A stretch of 64,000 nt of DNA, taken from NCBI GenBank assembly GCA_947476045.1, contig CANJNZ010000008.1, forward strand, positions 1 through 64,000, read 5' to 3'. Origin of the DNA: Chthoniobacteraceae bacterium. Its GTDB lineage: Bacteria; Verrucomicrobiota; Verrucomicrobiia; Chthoniobacterales; Chthoniobacteraceae. The translations under genes were made by a program, and so were the position numbers. The notes beneath the pieces are model-generated. The model searched no databases, had not been told where the DNA came from, and worked only from the letters and a program-made list of their open reading frames with translations. Below are positions 37,579-46,927 of this stretch, one piece after another (the stretch's first letter is position 1; each line of letters opens with the position of its first letter).

Positions 37579-38406
37579 ATGACCAGCATCGCAAAAATCT
37601 CCACCGTCGTTTTTCTGAGCATCGGCTCGCTGCTCTTTGCCGAGCCTGTCGTGGGGGATGCGGATTTTCCGAAGAAGAATGGCAATCCGCGCCACGAGGA
37701 AAAGGTGAAGGCGGTGAAGGAGGGAAGCTTCGACCTCGTGCTCATCGGCGACTCGATCGTGCATTCGGTGGGCGAAATGAACGATGGCAAATACGCGCCG
37801 AATGCCGCCGTGTGGAAGCGCCACTTCGAGCCACGCCACGCCATTAATCTCGGCATGAACGGCCAGCGCACCGAGGAGATTTTGTGGAATCTGCAAAACG
37901 GCGAACTCGATTTTGCAAAGTCGCCCAAGGTCGTGATGCTGCTTATCGGCACGAACAATTCTGACGACCGGCATTTCCACAAAGTTCACACTGCGGAGCA
38001 GATTTTCGCGGGCACCAAGGCCATCGTCGAACTCATCCGCCAGCGCCATCCGGCCACAAAGATTCTTGTGCTGCGCATCTTCCCGCGAGGCGGCGATGCC
38101 GAGAAAGGTGTGAGCCCGCCCGCATTCAATTCCTCCGCCCAGTGCGTCGAGACCTGCCGCCGCGCCGGAGAACTCACTGCACAACTCGCCGACGGCGAAC
38201 ATGTCTTTTGGCTCGATGTGAACCACGTTTTCCTGCGCCCCGACGGCACCATCAACACCGACCTCATGTGGGACCTTCTCCATCCCAGCCCCGCCGGAGC
38301 CGAGGCATGGGTGCAAGCCGTCGAGCCCACACTTGCGAAGTTGATGGGAGACCAGCCCATCGTTGATGCGCCATCCTCGCCCGCACCTCCTGCTGCGGAG
38401 AAGTAG
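37579..38406 (+). CDS. SGNH/GDSL hydrolase (PAF acetylhydrolase-like)
   Basis: LVLIGDSIVHSVG, NLGMNGQRTEEILW, LLIGTNNSDD, DLLHPSPAGAEAW blocks. Confidence 0.88.
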   Translation: MTSIAKISTVVFLSIGSLLFAEPVVGDADFPKKNGNPRHEEKVKAVKEGSFDLVLIGDSIVHSVGEMNDGKYAPNAAVWKRHFEPRHAINLGMNGQRTEEILWNLQNGELDFAKSPKVVMLLIGTNNSDDRHFHKVHTAEQIFAGTKAIVELIRQRHPATKILVLRIFPRGGDAEKGVSPPAFNSSAQCVETCRRAGELTAQLADGEHVFWLDVNHVFLRPDGTINTDLMWDLLHPSPAGAEAWVQAVEPTLAKLMGDQPIVDAPSSPAPPAAEK

Positions 38407-38510
38407 CCATTAGTCAGATAATCGCTCTGTCATCTTTTCGAGGAGCCGAGGAATGAATAATCTCTTTGCATTCTGCATCTATTAGCACCCAGAGAACCGA
38501 CCCGCTGCTA

Positions 38511-39773
38511 ATGACATCTCCAACCTCATCGGAAACAAACGAGCCCCTACAGCGGCAATGGCGCTGGCGGATTATCATCTTCATCGTTGCGTTTGCCACA
38601 ATCGCACCAATAGCCGGACATATTCTTACCGGCTATCTTGCGCGTCGCAAACTTGAAGAAGCAGGTTTCTGGACGGGAGGAAGCATCTGGGAGGACGCTC
38701 GCGAAGACTGGCATGTGCTTTTCCAGCCAAGCAAATGGCAGGCATCGGGCACGGGAGATTATTTAGGGCAGGGTTTTGGCGAGGGCGCTGGCGAAAAGAT
38801 AGCAAGCCTCCGGAATTTCGACGCCATTGCTCATGCGCTTCACCGATTGCAAACCACAGCAATCCATCTTTCGCGCGAAGGCATGTGTGGAATGGCGATG
38901 CAAGGCATGCCGGAACCCAACTATTGTCCTTCGTTGGAGAATTTGGATGCGCTGAAGGGTCTCACATCGCTGACTTCGATATCCATTGAAGGGTGCGAGT
39001 CTTTGCAAAATCTAAATGGACTAAAAGACCTGCCCGCATTGGAACACATTTTTCTGACGAATTGCGCATCACTTCAGAATATTGATGGCCTTAAAGGCCT
39101 TCCGGCCTTGTCGTCACTCACACTGATTGGATGCAAAAAGTTGCGAAATCTGGGTCCTCTCAAGGGGCTCTCCTCCCTCAGAGACATTGACCTCTCGGAT
39201 TGTCCGGAACTTGAAAGCGTAGATGCCATCGAGGGCATTGCCTCGCTCGAATACCTCTCGTTTGACAAGTGCCCCAGCGTGAAGAGCACGGACATGTTCA
39301 AGGGTTTTACGGCGCTGAAAAGTCTCCGGCTTACTGAGTGCAGCGGGATCGAAGAACTCAACGGGCTGAAAAGTCTCATGGCGCTCGAAGAACTCGACCT
39401 CTCCAAATGTGCGTCATTGCGAGAAGTGACTGGTTTGTCGGGACTCACCAGACTGAATAAACTCAATCTCAGCGGATGCCGCGCACTCAAAAAGCTGGCT
39501 GGGCTCGAAGGGCTCAAAAGTCTGACGGAACTCGATCTCCGAGAATGTGACTTGATCGAAAACCTCGACGCACTCAAGGGGCTTGCGTCGCTGAAATCGG
39601 TTTACATCTACGATTGTCCAAAGGTCACCGAGCAAACCATGGCTTTGCTCAAGTCTGCACTCCCGAACACGGACATACTATACGGCAGCAACGGCAGTTC
39701 TGGGTTTTTTCCTCCAGATGAAGCAGACACTGGAGCAGTGCTGGGAGTGCCTGCCGAGATACCGGGTTTGTGA
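38511..39773 (+). CDS. Membrane-anchored leucine-rich repeat protein
   Basis: N-terminal TM then about ten repeats of the form LxGLxxLxxLxLxxCxxLxxLxx. Confidence 0.88.
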   Translation: MTSPTSSETNEPLQRQWRWRIIIFIVAFATIAPIAGHILTGYLARRKLEEAGFWTGGSIWEDAREDWHVLFQPSKWQASGTGDYLGQGFGEGAGEKIASLRNFDAIAHALHRLQTTAIHLSREGMCGMAMQGMPEPNYCPSLENLDALKGLTSLTSISIEGCESLQNLNGLKDLPALEHIFLTNCASLQNIDGLKGLPALSSLTLIGCKKLRNLGPLKGLSSLRDIDLSDCPELESVDAIEGIASLEYLSFDKCPSVKSTDMFKGFTALKSLRLTECSGIEELNGLKSLMALEELDLSKCASLREVTGLSGLTRLNKLNLSGCRALKKLAGLEGLKSLTELDLRECDLIENLDALKGLASLKSVYIYDCPKVTEQTMALLKSALPNTDILYGSNGSSGFFPPDEADTGAVLGVPAEIPGL

Positions 39774-39810
39774 TGGTGCCAGATGCACCTTTGCTGCGAA
39801 CCGAAGTGAC

Positions 39811-41070
39811 TCATCGCTTGTTTCCAATAACTGCGGGAGAAACAGCATCCTGCGGAAAGTCGGGGAGGGTAGCCTTGAGGATGGTGCGGATGGCGCGTTT
39901 TTCGGGGATGGGGAGGTAGGCGTATTCGGGGGCGGGTTTGGTTTCGCTGAGGGCGGCGGCGAGGTGGCGGTGGATGCGTTGTTTCATCTCGGGCGGGAGG
40001 CCGGTGAAGACGGCGCTATAGATCATGTAGCTGCAACGGTGGCGGAGGAGGCGGGTGTGGAGATCGAGGTCTTTGAGGGAGGTGTCGTCTTTGGCGGGGC
40101 GTCTGTTGCGGGCGAAGTCGGCGCGGAAGGTGGCGTCGCCCTCGATGCCGCCGGCTGGGAAGGGGACTTCGTCGGCGAAGAGGATGTAGCGGGTGATGGC
40201 GCGGGCTTTTTCGTCCAGCTCGGCACTCTGCTGCGGTGTGAGTTTTCCGCCGCTGGCGGCGAGGAGGGTGCGGGTGAGGTAGGTGGCTTCGACGACGCGG
40301 TTGACGAAGCCGACTTGGTGTTCGTGGAGGAGTTGGGGGAGGATGTCGCTGGTGGCGGCGGGGTAGCGGGCGAAGTCGAAGTGTTTGCCGGGTTCGATGG
40401 GGATTTTTTGCAGGACGCCGGAGTTGTAGCGTCCGATGGCGTTGCCCCAGTGCTCGGCGATGTTGTGTTTGCCGGTGACATACCAGCCGCCGAAGCGGTC
40501 GGAGAAGGGGATGCCGTGTCCGCTTTTCCCGATGCGATACGCAGTGAGGCTGCCGCCGCCGGGGCCGGGGAGGACGGATTTGACGACGAGGCCGGGCACG
40601 TCGCCGGTGTCTTCCTTGGCGTGGCAGTTCATGCAGCGGTCGGAGCGTTCGACGCGGACGGGTTGTCCGGCGAGAGGCAGGTCGAAGATGTAGTAGATGC
40701 CGCCGAGTGCGGGATCGAGTGAGACGATTTCGATGCGGGCGCCGGGGATGTAGCCGATGTAGAGGTCCTCGCTGAAAAAGAGGGCGCGCGGATTTTGCGG
40801 GGTGATGAAGCGGAGCTGGAGGCTGGTGGTGGAAAAGACGAGCATCTGCGAGGATGCGGGCACATCGAGGTCTTTGAGCAGGCTGAGGACGCAGGCGCGT
40901 TCGCTGGTGGTGTCGAGCGCGAGGCGTCCGCTTTCGAGGTCGGCTTTGATGCGCGTGAAGCGGTTGGTGAGCGGGCGCGTCCAGTAGTCGTGCGGGGATT
41001 TTTCAAACGCGGTATATTCCGCCGCCGCGCAGGAGAGGCAGAGCGCGAGGAGGAAGATGCATGTTTTCAT
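39811..41070 (-). CDS. Exported protein with one c-type heme motif
   Basis: Signal peptide MKTCIFLLALCLSCAAAE; SDRCMNCHAKEDTGDVPG. Confidence 0.7.
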   Translation of the reverse strand: MKTCIFLLALCLSCAAAEYTAFEKSPHDYWTRPLTNRFTRIKADLESGRLALDTTSERACVLSLLKDLDVPASSQMLVFSTTSLQLRFITPQNPRALFFSEDLYIGYIPGARIEIVSLDPALGGIYYIFDLPLAGQPVRVERSDRCMNCHAKEDTGDVPGLVVKSVLPGPGGGSLTAYRIGKSGHGIPFSDRFGGWYVTGKHNIAEHWGNAIGRYNSGVLQKIPIEPGKHFDFARYPAATSDILPQLLHEHQVGFVNRVVEATYLTRTLLAASGGKLTPQQSAELDEKARAITRYILFADEVPFPAGGIEGDATFRADFARNRRPAKDDTSLKDLDLHTRLLRHRCSYMIYSAVFTGLPPEMKQRIHRHLAAALSETKPAPEYAYLPIPEKRAIRTILKATLPDFPQDAVSPAVIGNKR

Positions 41071-41115
41071 TCGGCGCGAAAACATGGGAAGGAATTTCTG
41101 TTTCCTCCGGTGAGC

Positions 41116-41901
41116 TTATGAGTCCTTGCGCCGCTCGATGAGTGCATACGCGTTGTGGTTGTGGATGCTCTCGAAGTTTTCCGCCTCGACGCGATACCAC
41201 GCGATGTTTGGCTCGCGTTCAGCGCGCGCGGCAACGTTGCGCACGAGGTCTTCGACGAAAACTGGATGATCGTAGGCGCGCTCGGTCACGGCTTTTTCGT
41301 CGGGGCGTTTGAGCAGGCTGTAAAGCTCGCTGCTTGCGCTGGCTTCCACGAGGGCGATGAGGTCTTCCACCCACAGCGGCTTTTTAAAGCGGATGCTGAA
41401 TGTGACGTGGCCTCGCTGATTGTGCGCGCCACGCTCGGAGATGGCTTTGCTGCACGGGCAGAGCGTCGTCACGGGCACGATGACGGTGACGATGAAATCC
41501 ACACGCTCATTTTCCAGCGAAGCCTCGAAGCGCACGTTGTAGTCCATCATTCCCGTCGCAGCGGTGACTGGCGCTTTCTTTTCGAGGAAGAAGGGGAATT
41601 CAAAAGTGACGTGTGCTTTCTCCGAATGCAGACGGCGCGTGAGATCGCGCAGGATGTCGGGCACGTTGTCCACGTGCAGCTCGGGGCCGAATTCATTCAA
41701 CACTTCGACGAAGCGGCTCATGTGTGTGCCTTTGAATTGATGCGGCAAATCCACAGTGAGCGCGGTCGTGGCAATGGTGTGCTGGAGGTTGCGGGCTTTG
41801 TCGCGCACCTGCATCGGGTAGCGAAGTCCGCGGACTCCTACGCGGTCAATGGCGATGCCGCGCCTGTCCGGCTGACTCTGCGTGTCGTGCAATTGCTCCA
41901 T
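41116..41901 (-). CDS. folE2: GTP cyclohydrolase FolE2
   Basis: QHTIATTALTVDLPHQFKGTHMSRF, TTLCPCSKAISERGAHNQRGHVTF, ESIHNHNAYA. Confidence 0.95.
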   Translation of the reverse strand: MEQLHDTQSQPDRRGIAIDRVGVRGLRYPMQVRDKARNLQHTIATTALTVDLPHQFKGTHMSRFVEVLNEFGPELHVDNVPDILRDLTRRLHSEKAHVTFEFPFFLEKKAPVTAATGMMDYNVRFEASLENERVDFIVTVIVPVTTLCPCSKAISERGAHNQRGHVTFSIRFKKPLWVEDLIALVEASASSELYSLLKRPDEKAVTERAYDHPVFVEDLVRNVAARAEREPNIAWYRVEAENFESIHNHNAYALIERRKDS

Positions 41902-41993
41902 GCACGGAGTTAGCCGAACGCCGTGACGTGGGGCAAGCGTGCAGCAAAATTTACGGGTCTTGCTGGCTGCTGTGAGCTGCGTATTTTCGCGCC

Positions 41994-43220
41994 ATGTCGC
42001 TCGCCTGGCTAGTCGTGGATTTCAACAGCTACTTCGCATCCGTGGAGCAGCAGTTGGATCCCAAATTGCGCGGGCGCCCCATCGCCGTGGTGCCGATGGC
42101 TGGTGTGAATACGACATGCGCCATCGCCGCGAGCTACGAGGCAAAAGCTTTTGGCGTGAAGACGGGGACAATGGTCGCGGACGCAAAACAAAAGTGCCCC
42201 GGAATAGTCTTCGTAGAAGCGCGGCACGACGAATATGTGCGCTATCACAACCTGCTCGTCGGTTGCATCGAGAGCTGTCTGCACGTGGATCAAGTGATGT
42301 CCATTGATGAAGTTGCGTGTGAACTCCCGCTCAACTTCCGCACACGGGAGAAAGCCATTGCGCTCGCGGGAAAAATCAAAGCCACCATCGCGCGCAATGC
42401 CGGGGAGTGCCTGCGCTGCTCCATCGGCATCGCGCCCAACGCCTACCTGGCCAAGACCGCGACTGACATGATGAAGCCGGACGGGCTGGTGCTCATCGAA
42501 AAGGAAGAACTCCCGCATGTGCTTCACAGGCTCACGCTCCGTGATCTGTGCGGCATCGGTGCACGCATGGAATCTCGGATGCACGAGCACAATATTTACA
42601 GCGTCGAGCAACTCTGCACCGCCACGCGCGAGGAATTACGCACAGCGTGGGGCGGCATCGAGGGCGAACGAATGTGGGAGATGCTACGGGGAAATGACGT
42701 TCCTTTTCGCGCCGAGAATCACACGACAATCGGTCACTCGCACGTTCTACCGCCCGAGGAGCGCAACGACCGCTCCGCCTGCGCCGTGTTGAATCGCCTT
42801 CTGCAAAAGGCTGCCATGCGCCTGCGCAACATCGGCCATCTTTGTGGAGCGCTAGCGGTTTCCGTGAAATACAGCAACCGCTCGCGATGGGGAGAGGACA
42901 TCACATTTCAAGAAACCTCCGACACGGTCGCGCTTCTGCGCGCATTCAAAAAAGTCTGGAGTCGTCGCCCGATGACTGCTGAACCGCCGCTTGGAGTCGG
43001 AGTGACGCTTTTTCACCTCGTGCACAAAGACAACGCCACGCTTGCGCTTTTCCACGAAGGGCCGGGTCGCGAACAACTCAACGCCGCGCTCGATGCGCTT
43101 AATCAACGCTACGGAAAAAACAGCGTCTATTTCGCAGGCGCACACGATGCGCTGAAATCCGCGCCGATGCGTATCGCCTTCACACACGTCCCGGAACTGC
43201 GCGTTGAAGGGGATGTGTAA
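41994..43220 (+). CDS. dinB: Y-family DNA polymerase (Pol IV-like)
   Basis: VDFNSYFASVEQQLDPKLRGRPIAVVP, QVMSIDEVACEL, SIGIAPNAYLAKTATDMMKPDGL. Confidence 0.9.
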   Translation: MSLAWLVVDFNSYFASVEQQLDPKLRGRPIAVVPMAGVNTTCAIAASYEAKAFGVKTGTMVADAKQKCPGIVFVEARHDEYVRYHNLLVGCIESCLHVDQVMSIDEVACELPLNFRTREKAIALAGKIKATIARNAGECLRCSIGIAPNAYLAKTATDMMKPDGLVLIEKEELPHVLHRLTLRDLCGIGARMESRMHEHNIYSVEQLCTATREELRTAWGGIEGERMWEMLRGNDVPFRAENHTTIGHSHVLPPEERNDRSACAVLNRLLQKAAMRLRNIGHLCGALAVSVKYSNRSRWGEDITFQETSDTVALLRAFKKVWSRRPMTAEPPLGVGVTLFHLVHKDNATLALFHEGPGREQLNAALDALNQRYGKNSVYFAGAHDALKSAPMRIAFTHVPELRVEGDV

Positions 43221-43280
43221 ACTCAGCACGGCAGGCTTGCGGGCGAGGGGCGGCTTCCCCATCTTCCGCGCCCTCAAATC

Positions 43281-44576
43281 ATGATCGCACGCTACACATT
43301 ACCCGAAATGGCCGCCATTTGGACGGACCAGCGCAAATACGAAATCTGGCTCGAAATCGAGACGCTTGCCTGTGAGGCACAGGCCGAGTGCGGGCATATT
43401 CCCGTGGAGGACGCGCGCGTGATTCGTGAAAAAGGAAAATTTGTTCTCTCAGAGATCGAAGAAATCGAAAAGCGGACGAATCACGACGTCATCGCTTTTC
43501 TCGAAAACGTGGCGAGCTACGTCGGGCCGTCATGCCGCTGGATGCACCAAGGCATGACGAGCAGCGATGTGCTCGACACGACGCTCGCGGTGCAGACTGC
43601 GCAGGCGAGCGACATTATTTTGAAAGACCTGCGTTCACTGCGCGAGGTCATCGCCCGGCGCGCGAAAGAATTTAAGATGACGCCGATGATTGGGCGCAGC
43701 CACGGAATCCACGCGGAGCCGATCACTTTCGGACTTAAGCTCGCGCTGATGTATGACGAGTTTGGCCGTGCGCTGGAGCGTTTCGAACAAGTTCAGCCGC
43801 GCATTCGCGTTGGTAAGTTGAGCGGTGCAGTCGGAACCCACGCGCATCTCGATCCCGTCGTGGAGGAAAAAGTCTGCGCGCATTTGGGTCTTCGGGCGGC
43901 GACGCTCGCAACGCAAGTCGTGCAGCGCGACCGGCACGCGGAATTCCACACGGTTCTCGCGCTCATCGCGTCGAGTGTGGATCGCTGGGCGACCGAGTTC
44001 CGTCATCTGCAAAGAACCGAGGTTCTCGAAGTGGAGGAGTATTTTCAGCCCGGACAGAAGGGCAGCAGCGCGATGCCGCATAAGCGTAATCCTATCACGG
44101 GCGAAAAACTCAGTGGTCTCGCTCGGCTCGTCCGCAGCAATGCTGTCGCCGCACTGGAAAATGTGGTGCTGTGGCACGAGCGCGACATCTCACACAGCTC
44201 CGTGGAGCGCGTGATTTTCCCAGACTCGTGCATCCTCGTGAATTCAATGCTCCGCTCGCTGACAAAGCTCGTGGACCGACTGATCGTCTATCCCGAAAAC
44301 ATGAAGCGGAACCTCGAAATCACGAAGGGTCTCTACCATTCGCAGACGATTCTTTTGAAGCTCACCGAGCGTGGCCTCGAAAGGAAAACCGCCTACGAAG
44401 CTGTCCAGCGCGCCGCGATGAAGACGTGGCAGGGCACGCAATCGCTACAGGAAAACCTGCTCGCTGAGGACGAGATCACCTCAAAGATACCTGCTGAGGA
44501 AATCGCACGCCTGTGCTCGCTCGAACACCATTTCCGCTGGGTGGACGAGACTTTCCGTAAGCTAGGCATCGCGTGA
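43281..44576 (+). CDS. purB: Adenylosuccinate lyase
   Basis: HQGMTSSDVLDT, GRSHGIHAEPITFG, GSSAMPHKRNPITGEKLSGLAR. Confidence 0.96.
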   Translation: MIARYTLPEMAAIWTDQRKYEIWLEIETLACEAQAECGHIPVEDARVIREKGKFVLSEIEEIEKRTNHDVIAFLENVASYVGPSCRWMHQGMTSSDVLDTTLAVQTAQASDIILKDLRSLREVIARRAKEFKMTPMIGRSHGIHAEPITFGLKLALMYDEFGRALERFEQVQPRIRVGKLSGAVGTHAHLDPVVEEKVCAHLGLRAATLATQVVQRDRHAEFHTVLALIASSVDRWATEFRHLQRTEVLEVEEYFQPGQKGSSAMPHKRNPITGEKLSGLARLVRSNAVAALENVVLWHERDISHSSVERVIFPDSCILVNSMLRSLTKLVDRLIVYPENMKRNLEITKGLYHSQTILLKLTERGLERKTAYEAVQRAAMKTWQGTQSLQENLLAEDEITSKIPAEEIARLCSLEHHFRWVDETFRKLGIA

Positions 44577-44600
44577 TTTAACGATGCTTGGAAAGAAAGA

Positions 44601-44626
44601 GAGCGGCGACATTTCTGTCGCCGCTC
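44601..44626. terminator. Bidirectional terminator between convergent purB and ssb
   Basis: gagcggcgaca-tttc-tgtcgccgctc perfect 11 bp stem. Confidence 0.75.
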
Positions 44627-44646
44627 CTTGATAGAACCTTCTCCGC

Positions 44647-45135
44647 TTAAAACGGAATGTCGTCGGGCGCGGCGTCGAGATCGGGATCAACCGGTGGCCT
44701 TGGGGCTTGGGCCGGGGCGCGACGTTGTGCGGGAGCGCTAGGCGCTGCTTGTGCGTCGGCGTATTCCACCGTGCTGTCATGCCCGCCACCGCCACCGCCG
44801 TCGCGGCTGCCGAGGAGCTGCATTGTTTCGACGACTACTTTCATTTTGCTGCGCTTCTGCCCGCTTGCCTTGTCGTCCCATGAATCGAGTTTGAGACGGC
44901 CTTCGACGAAGAGCGGGCGCCCTTTTTTGCAATACTCGCCGATGATCTCGGCGAGGCGTGCGTAGGCTTCGCAATCCACAAAGGTTACTTCCTCGCGCTT
45001 CTCTCCGTTTTCCAGAGTGTAGTTGCGATTCACTGCGAGACCGAAGGCGGCGATGGCAGTTCCTTTCGGTGTATATTTGATTTCGGGATCCCGGGTGAGG
45101 TTCCCCATCAACATTACTTTGTTTAGATTCGGCAT
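44647..45135 (-). CDS. ssb: Single-stranded DNA-binding protein
   Basis: MPNLNKVMLMGNLTRDPEIKYTPKGTAIAAFGLAVNR...acidic tail DDIPF. Confidence 0.97.
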   Translation of the reverse strand: MPNLNKVMLMGNLTRDPEIKYTPKGTAIAAFGLAVNRNYTLENGEKREEVTFVDCEAYARLAEIIGEYCKKGRPLFVEGRLKLDSWDDKASGQKRSKMKVVVETMQLLGSRDGGGGGGHDSTVEYADAQAAPSAPAQRRAPAQAPRPPVDPDLDAAPDDIPF

Positions 45136-45182
45136 GGCTGTGGTTCCGGGTTGCAGTGCTGAAAGTTTCGCGCGCTCCGCCC

Positions 45183-45488
45183 TTAGGCGGCTTTCTTCGC
45201 GGCGAGACGTGCGTAGTGCTGGCGGAAGACGTCGTTGTCGTTCGTGAATTTCTCTTTCAGTGCTGCGAGCGTGGATGGCTCTGCGCTGAAGACGAAGTTC
45301 ACGTAGAAGCCGCGGTCCACCTTGTCGGCGACGTAGCTGAATTGATGACTGTCCATCTTTTGCACGCTCTCGACTTCGGCGCCTGCGGCTTTGAAGTCTT
45401 TTTCGACGCGCTCGATGATTTTTTGTGCGGTGTCTTCTTTACCTTTGAGGTTGAGGATCAGGAGTCCTTCGTAACGGTTTTTGCTCAT
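45183..45488 (-). CDS. rpsF: 30S ribosomal protein S6
   Basis: YEGLLIL..., S6-like length and position between ssb and pth. Confidence 0.92.
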   Translation of the reverse strand: MSKNRYEGLLILNLKGKEDTAQKIIERVEKDFKAAGAEVESVQKMDSHQFSYVADKVDRGFYVNFVFSAEPSTLAALKEKFTNDNDVFRQHYARLAAKKAA

Positions 45489-46069
45489 TGTTGTGTTGGT
45501 GTGGTCTGTTGGTTGTAATTGTTCATTGCTGCGGCGAAGCCATTTTTCTGTGCAAACGCGATGGCTTCCGTGGCGCGGGTGAGAGCTTCGTCGAGCAAGG
45601 GGCGCTCGGCCAAGGCAAATTTCCCGAGCACATGGCCCGTGGCCTCACCAGCCGCTGCGCCGATGCCGACGCGGAGGCGGGGAATGGCCTGTGTGCCGAG
45701 GTGTTCGAGCACGCTTTGCAGGCCATTGTGGCCGCCGGCACTGCCGCTTTCGCGGAGGCGGAGGCGACCGAGCGGGAGCGCCATGTCGTCGAGCACTACG
45801 AGCACTTGCGAGGGCTCGATTTTATAAAAGTGCCCGAGCGAGCTGACGCTTTCGCCGCTGAGGTTCATATACGTTTGTGGTTTGCACAGCCAGACGTCGC
45901 CAGTCACGGCGACCTGGGCCTGCCATTTTTTGTCCGCCCGGAACGAAGCCCCGGCACTGGCGGCGATACGATCGAGGATCATAAAGCCGACGTTGTGCCG
46001 CGTATCCGCATACTCGCGACCTGGATTTCCGAGGCCGACGATGATGCGGAATGGTGATGCTCCGGGCAT
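45485..46069 (-). CDS. pth: Peptidyl-tRNA hydrolase
   Basis: IIVGLGNPGREYADTRHNVGF, KPQTYMNLSGESV, GSAGGHNGLQSV; start MPGASPF preferred. Confidence 0.96.
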   Translation of the reverse strand: MPGASPFRIIVGLGNPGREYADTRHNVGFMILDRIAASAGASFRADKKWQAQVAVTGDVWLCKPQTYMNLSGESVSSLGHFYKIEPSQVLVVLDDMALPLGRLRLRESGSAGGHNGLQSVLEHLGTQAIPRLRVGIGAAAGEATGHVLGKFALAERPLLDEALTRATEAIAFAQKNGFAAAMNNYNQQTTPTQQ

Positions 46070-46186
46070 TGGACGGACGAGCGGGAGGGCTGATGGATTG
46101 CCGGTTTCGCGGGTGATTGCTCTGCGCACGGTTGCGCAGCGAGTTGTCTATCAACCGATGTTCCGATGCTCCATTGGCCCATCGCT

Positions 46187-46888
46187 CTACTTCTTGTCGC
46201 CTTTCGGTTTTGCGTCTTTTGCGCCAGCAGCAGGAGCGGCGGCTTCGCCTTCTGCGGGCTTTTTCTCCTTGATGACTTCGGGCTCTGCGGCTGCGCCTTC
46301 TGCGGCAGGAGCTGGCTCGGCTTCGACAGTCGGAGCGGCGCAGTGGAAAACGAGTGCTTCGCCGTTTACGCGGGTAGTGACACCAGCGGGCAGGGCGAGT
46401 TGATTGACGTGAATGCCGTCGCCGATATTGAGTGCGGAAACGTCCACGATGAACGACTCGGGAAGATCTTTCGGCAAGCACTCGACTTCGAGCGCGCGGA
46501 TGAGCTGTTCGAGCAAACCGCCGCCGCTCTTCACGCCTTCGGGTTCGCCAAAAGCGATGACTGGCACGGTGGTGTGCATCAATTCGTCTTCCTTGAGAGC
46601 GTGGAAGTCGAGATGGAGAATGTGACGCTTCAGCGCGTGGTGCTGCACGTCCTGAATCAGCGCGAGCGTAGTTTTTCCGCCGGCTATTTCGAGGTTCACG
46701 AGAACGTGCTCACCGGTGCTCTTGCCGAGCGCGAGTGCGAGTGTGTGCGCGTCGAGCTGCAAGTTTTGCGGTGCGTGGTGACGACCGTAGATGGTCGCAG
46801 GGACTTTACCGGCCTTACGGACGGCTTTTGCTGCTGTGGTTCCGGCTCCGGAGCGGAGTTCGGCTTTGAGTTGGATGCTTTTGGCCAT
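46187..46888 (-). CDS. rplY: 50S ribosomal protein L25/general stress protein Ctc
   Basis: L25/TL5 fold: GKVPATIYGRHHAPQNLQLD, LIQDVQHHALKRHILHLDFHAL. Confidence 0.94.
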   Translation of the reverse strand: MAKSIQLKAELRSGAGTTAAKAVRKAGKVPATIYGRHHAPQNLQLDAHTLALALGKSTGEHVLVNLEIAGGKTTLALIQDVQHHALKRHILHLDFHALKEDELMHTTVPVIAFGEPEGVKSGGGLLEQLIRALEVECLPKDLPESFIVDVSALNIGDGIHVNQLALPAGVTTRVNGEALVFHCAAPTVEAEPAPAAEGAAAEPEVIKEKKPAEGEAAAPAAGAKDAKPKGDKK

Positions 46889-46927
46889 TGCTGTTGTTAG
46901 CTACTGCTGGTTGTTGTTTTGTTTTAG

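Noticed and set aside
39718-40722. 334-aa plus-strand ORF rich in Gly/Val/Ala/Asp
   Set aside because: Antisense to the monoheme exported protein; composition typical of a shadow ORF
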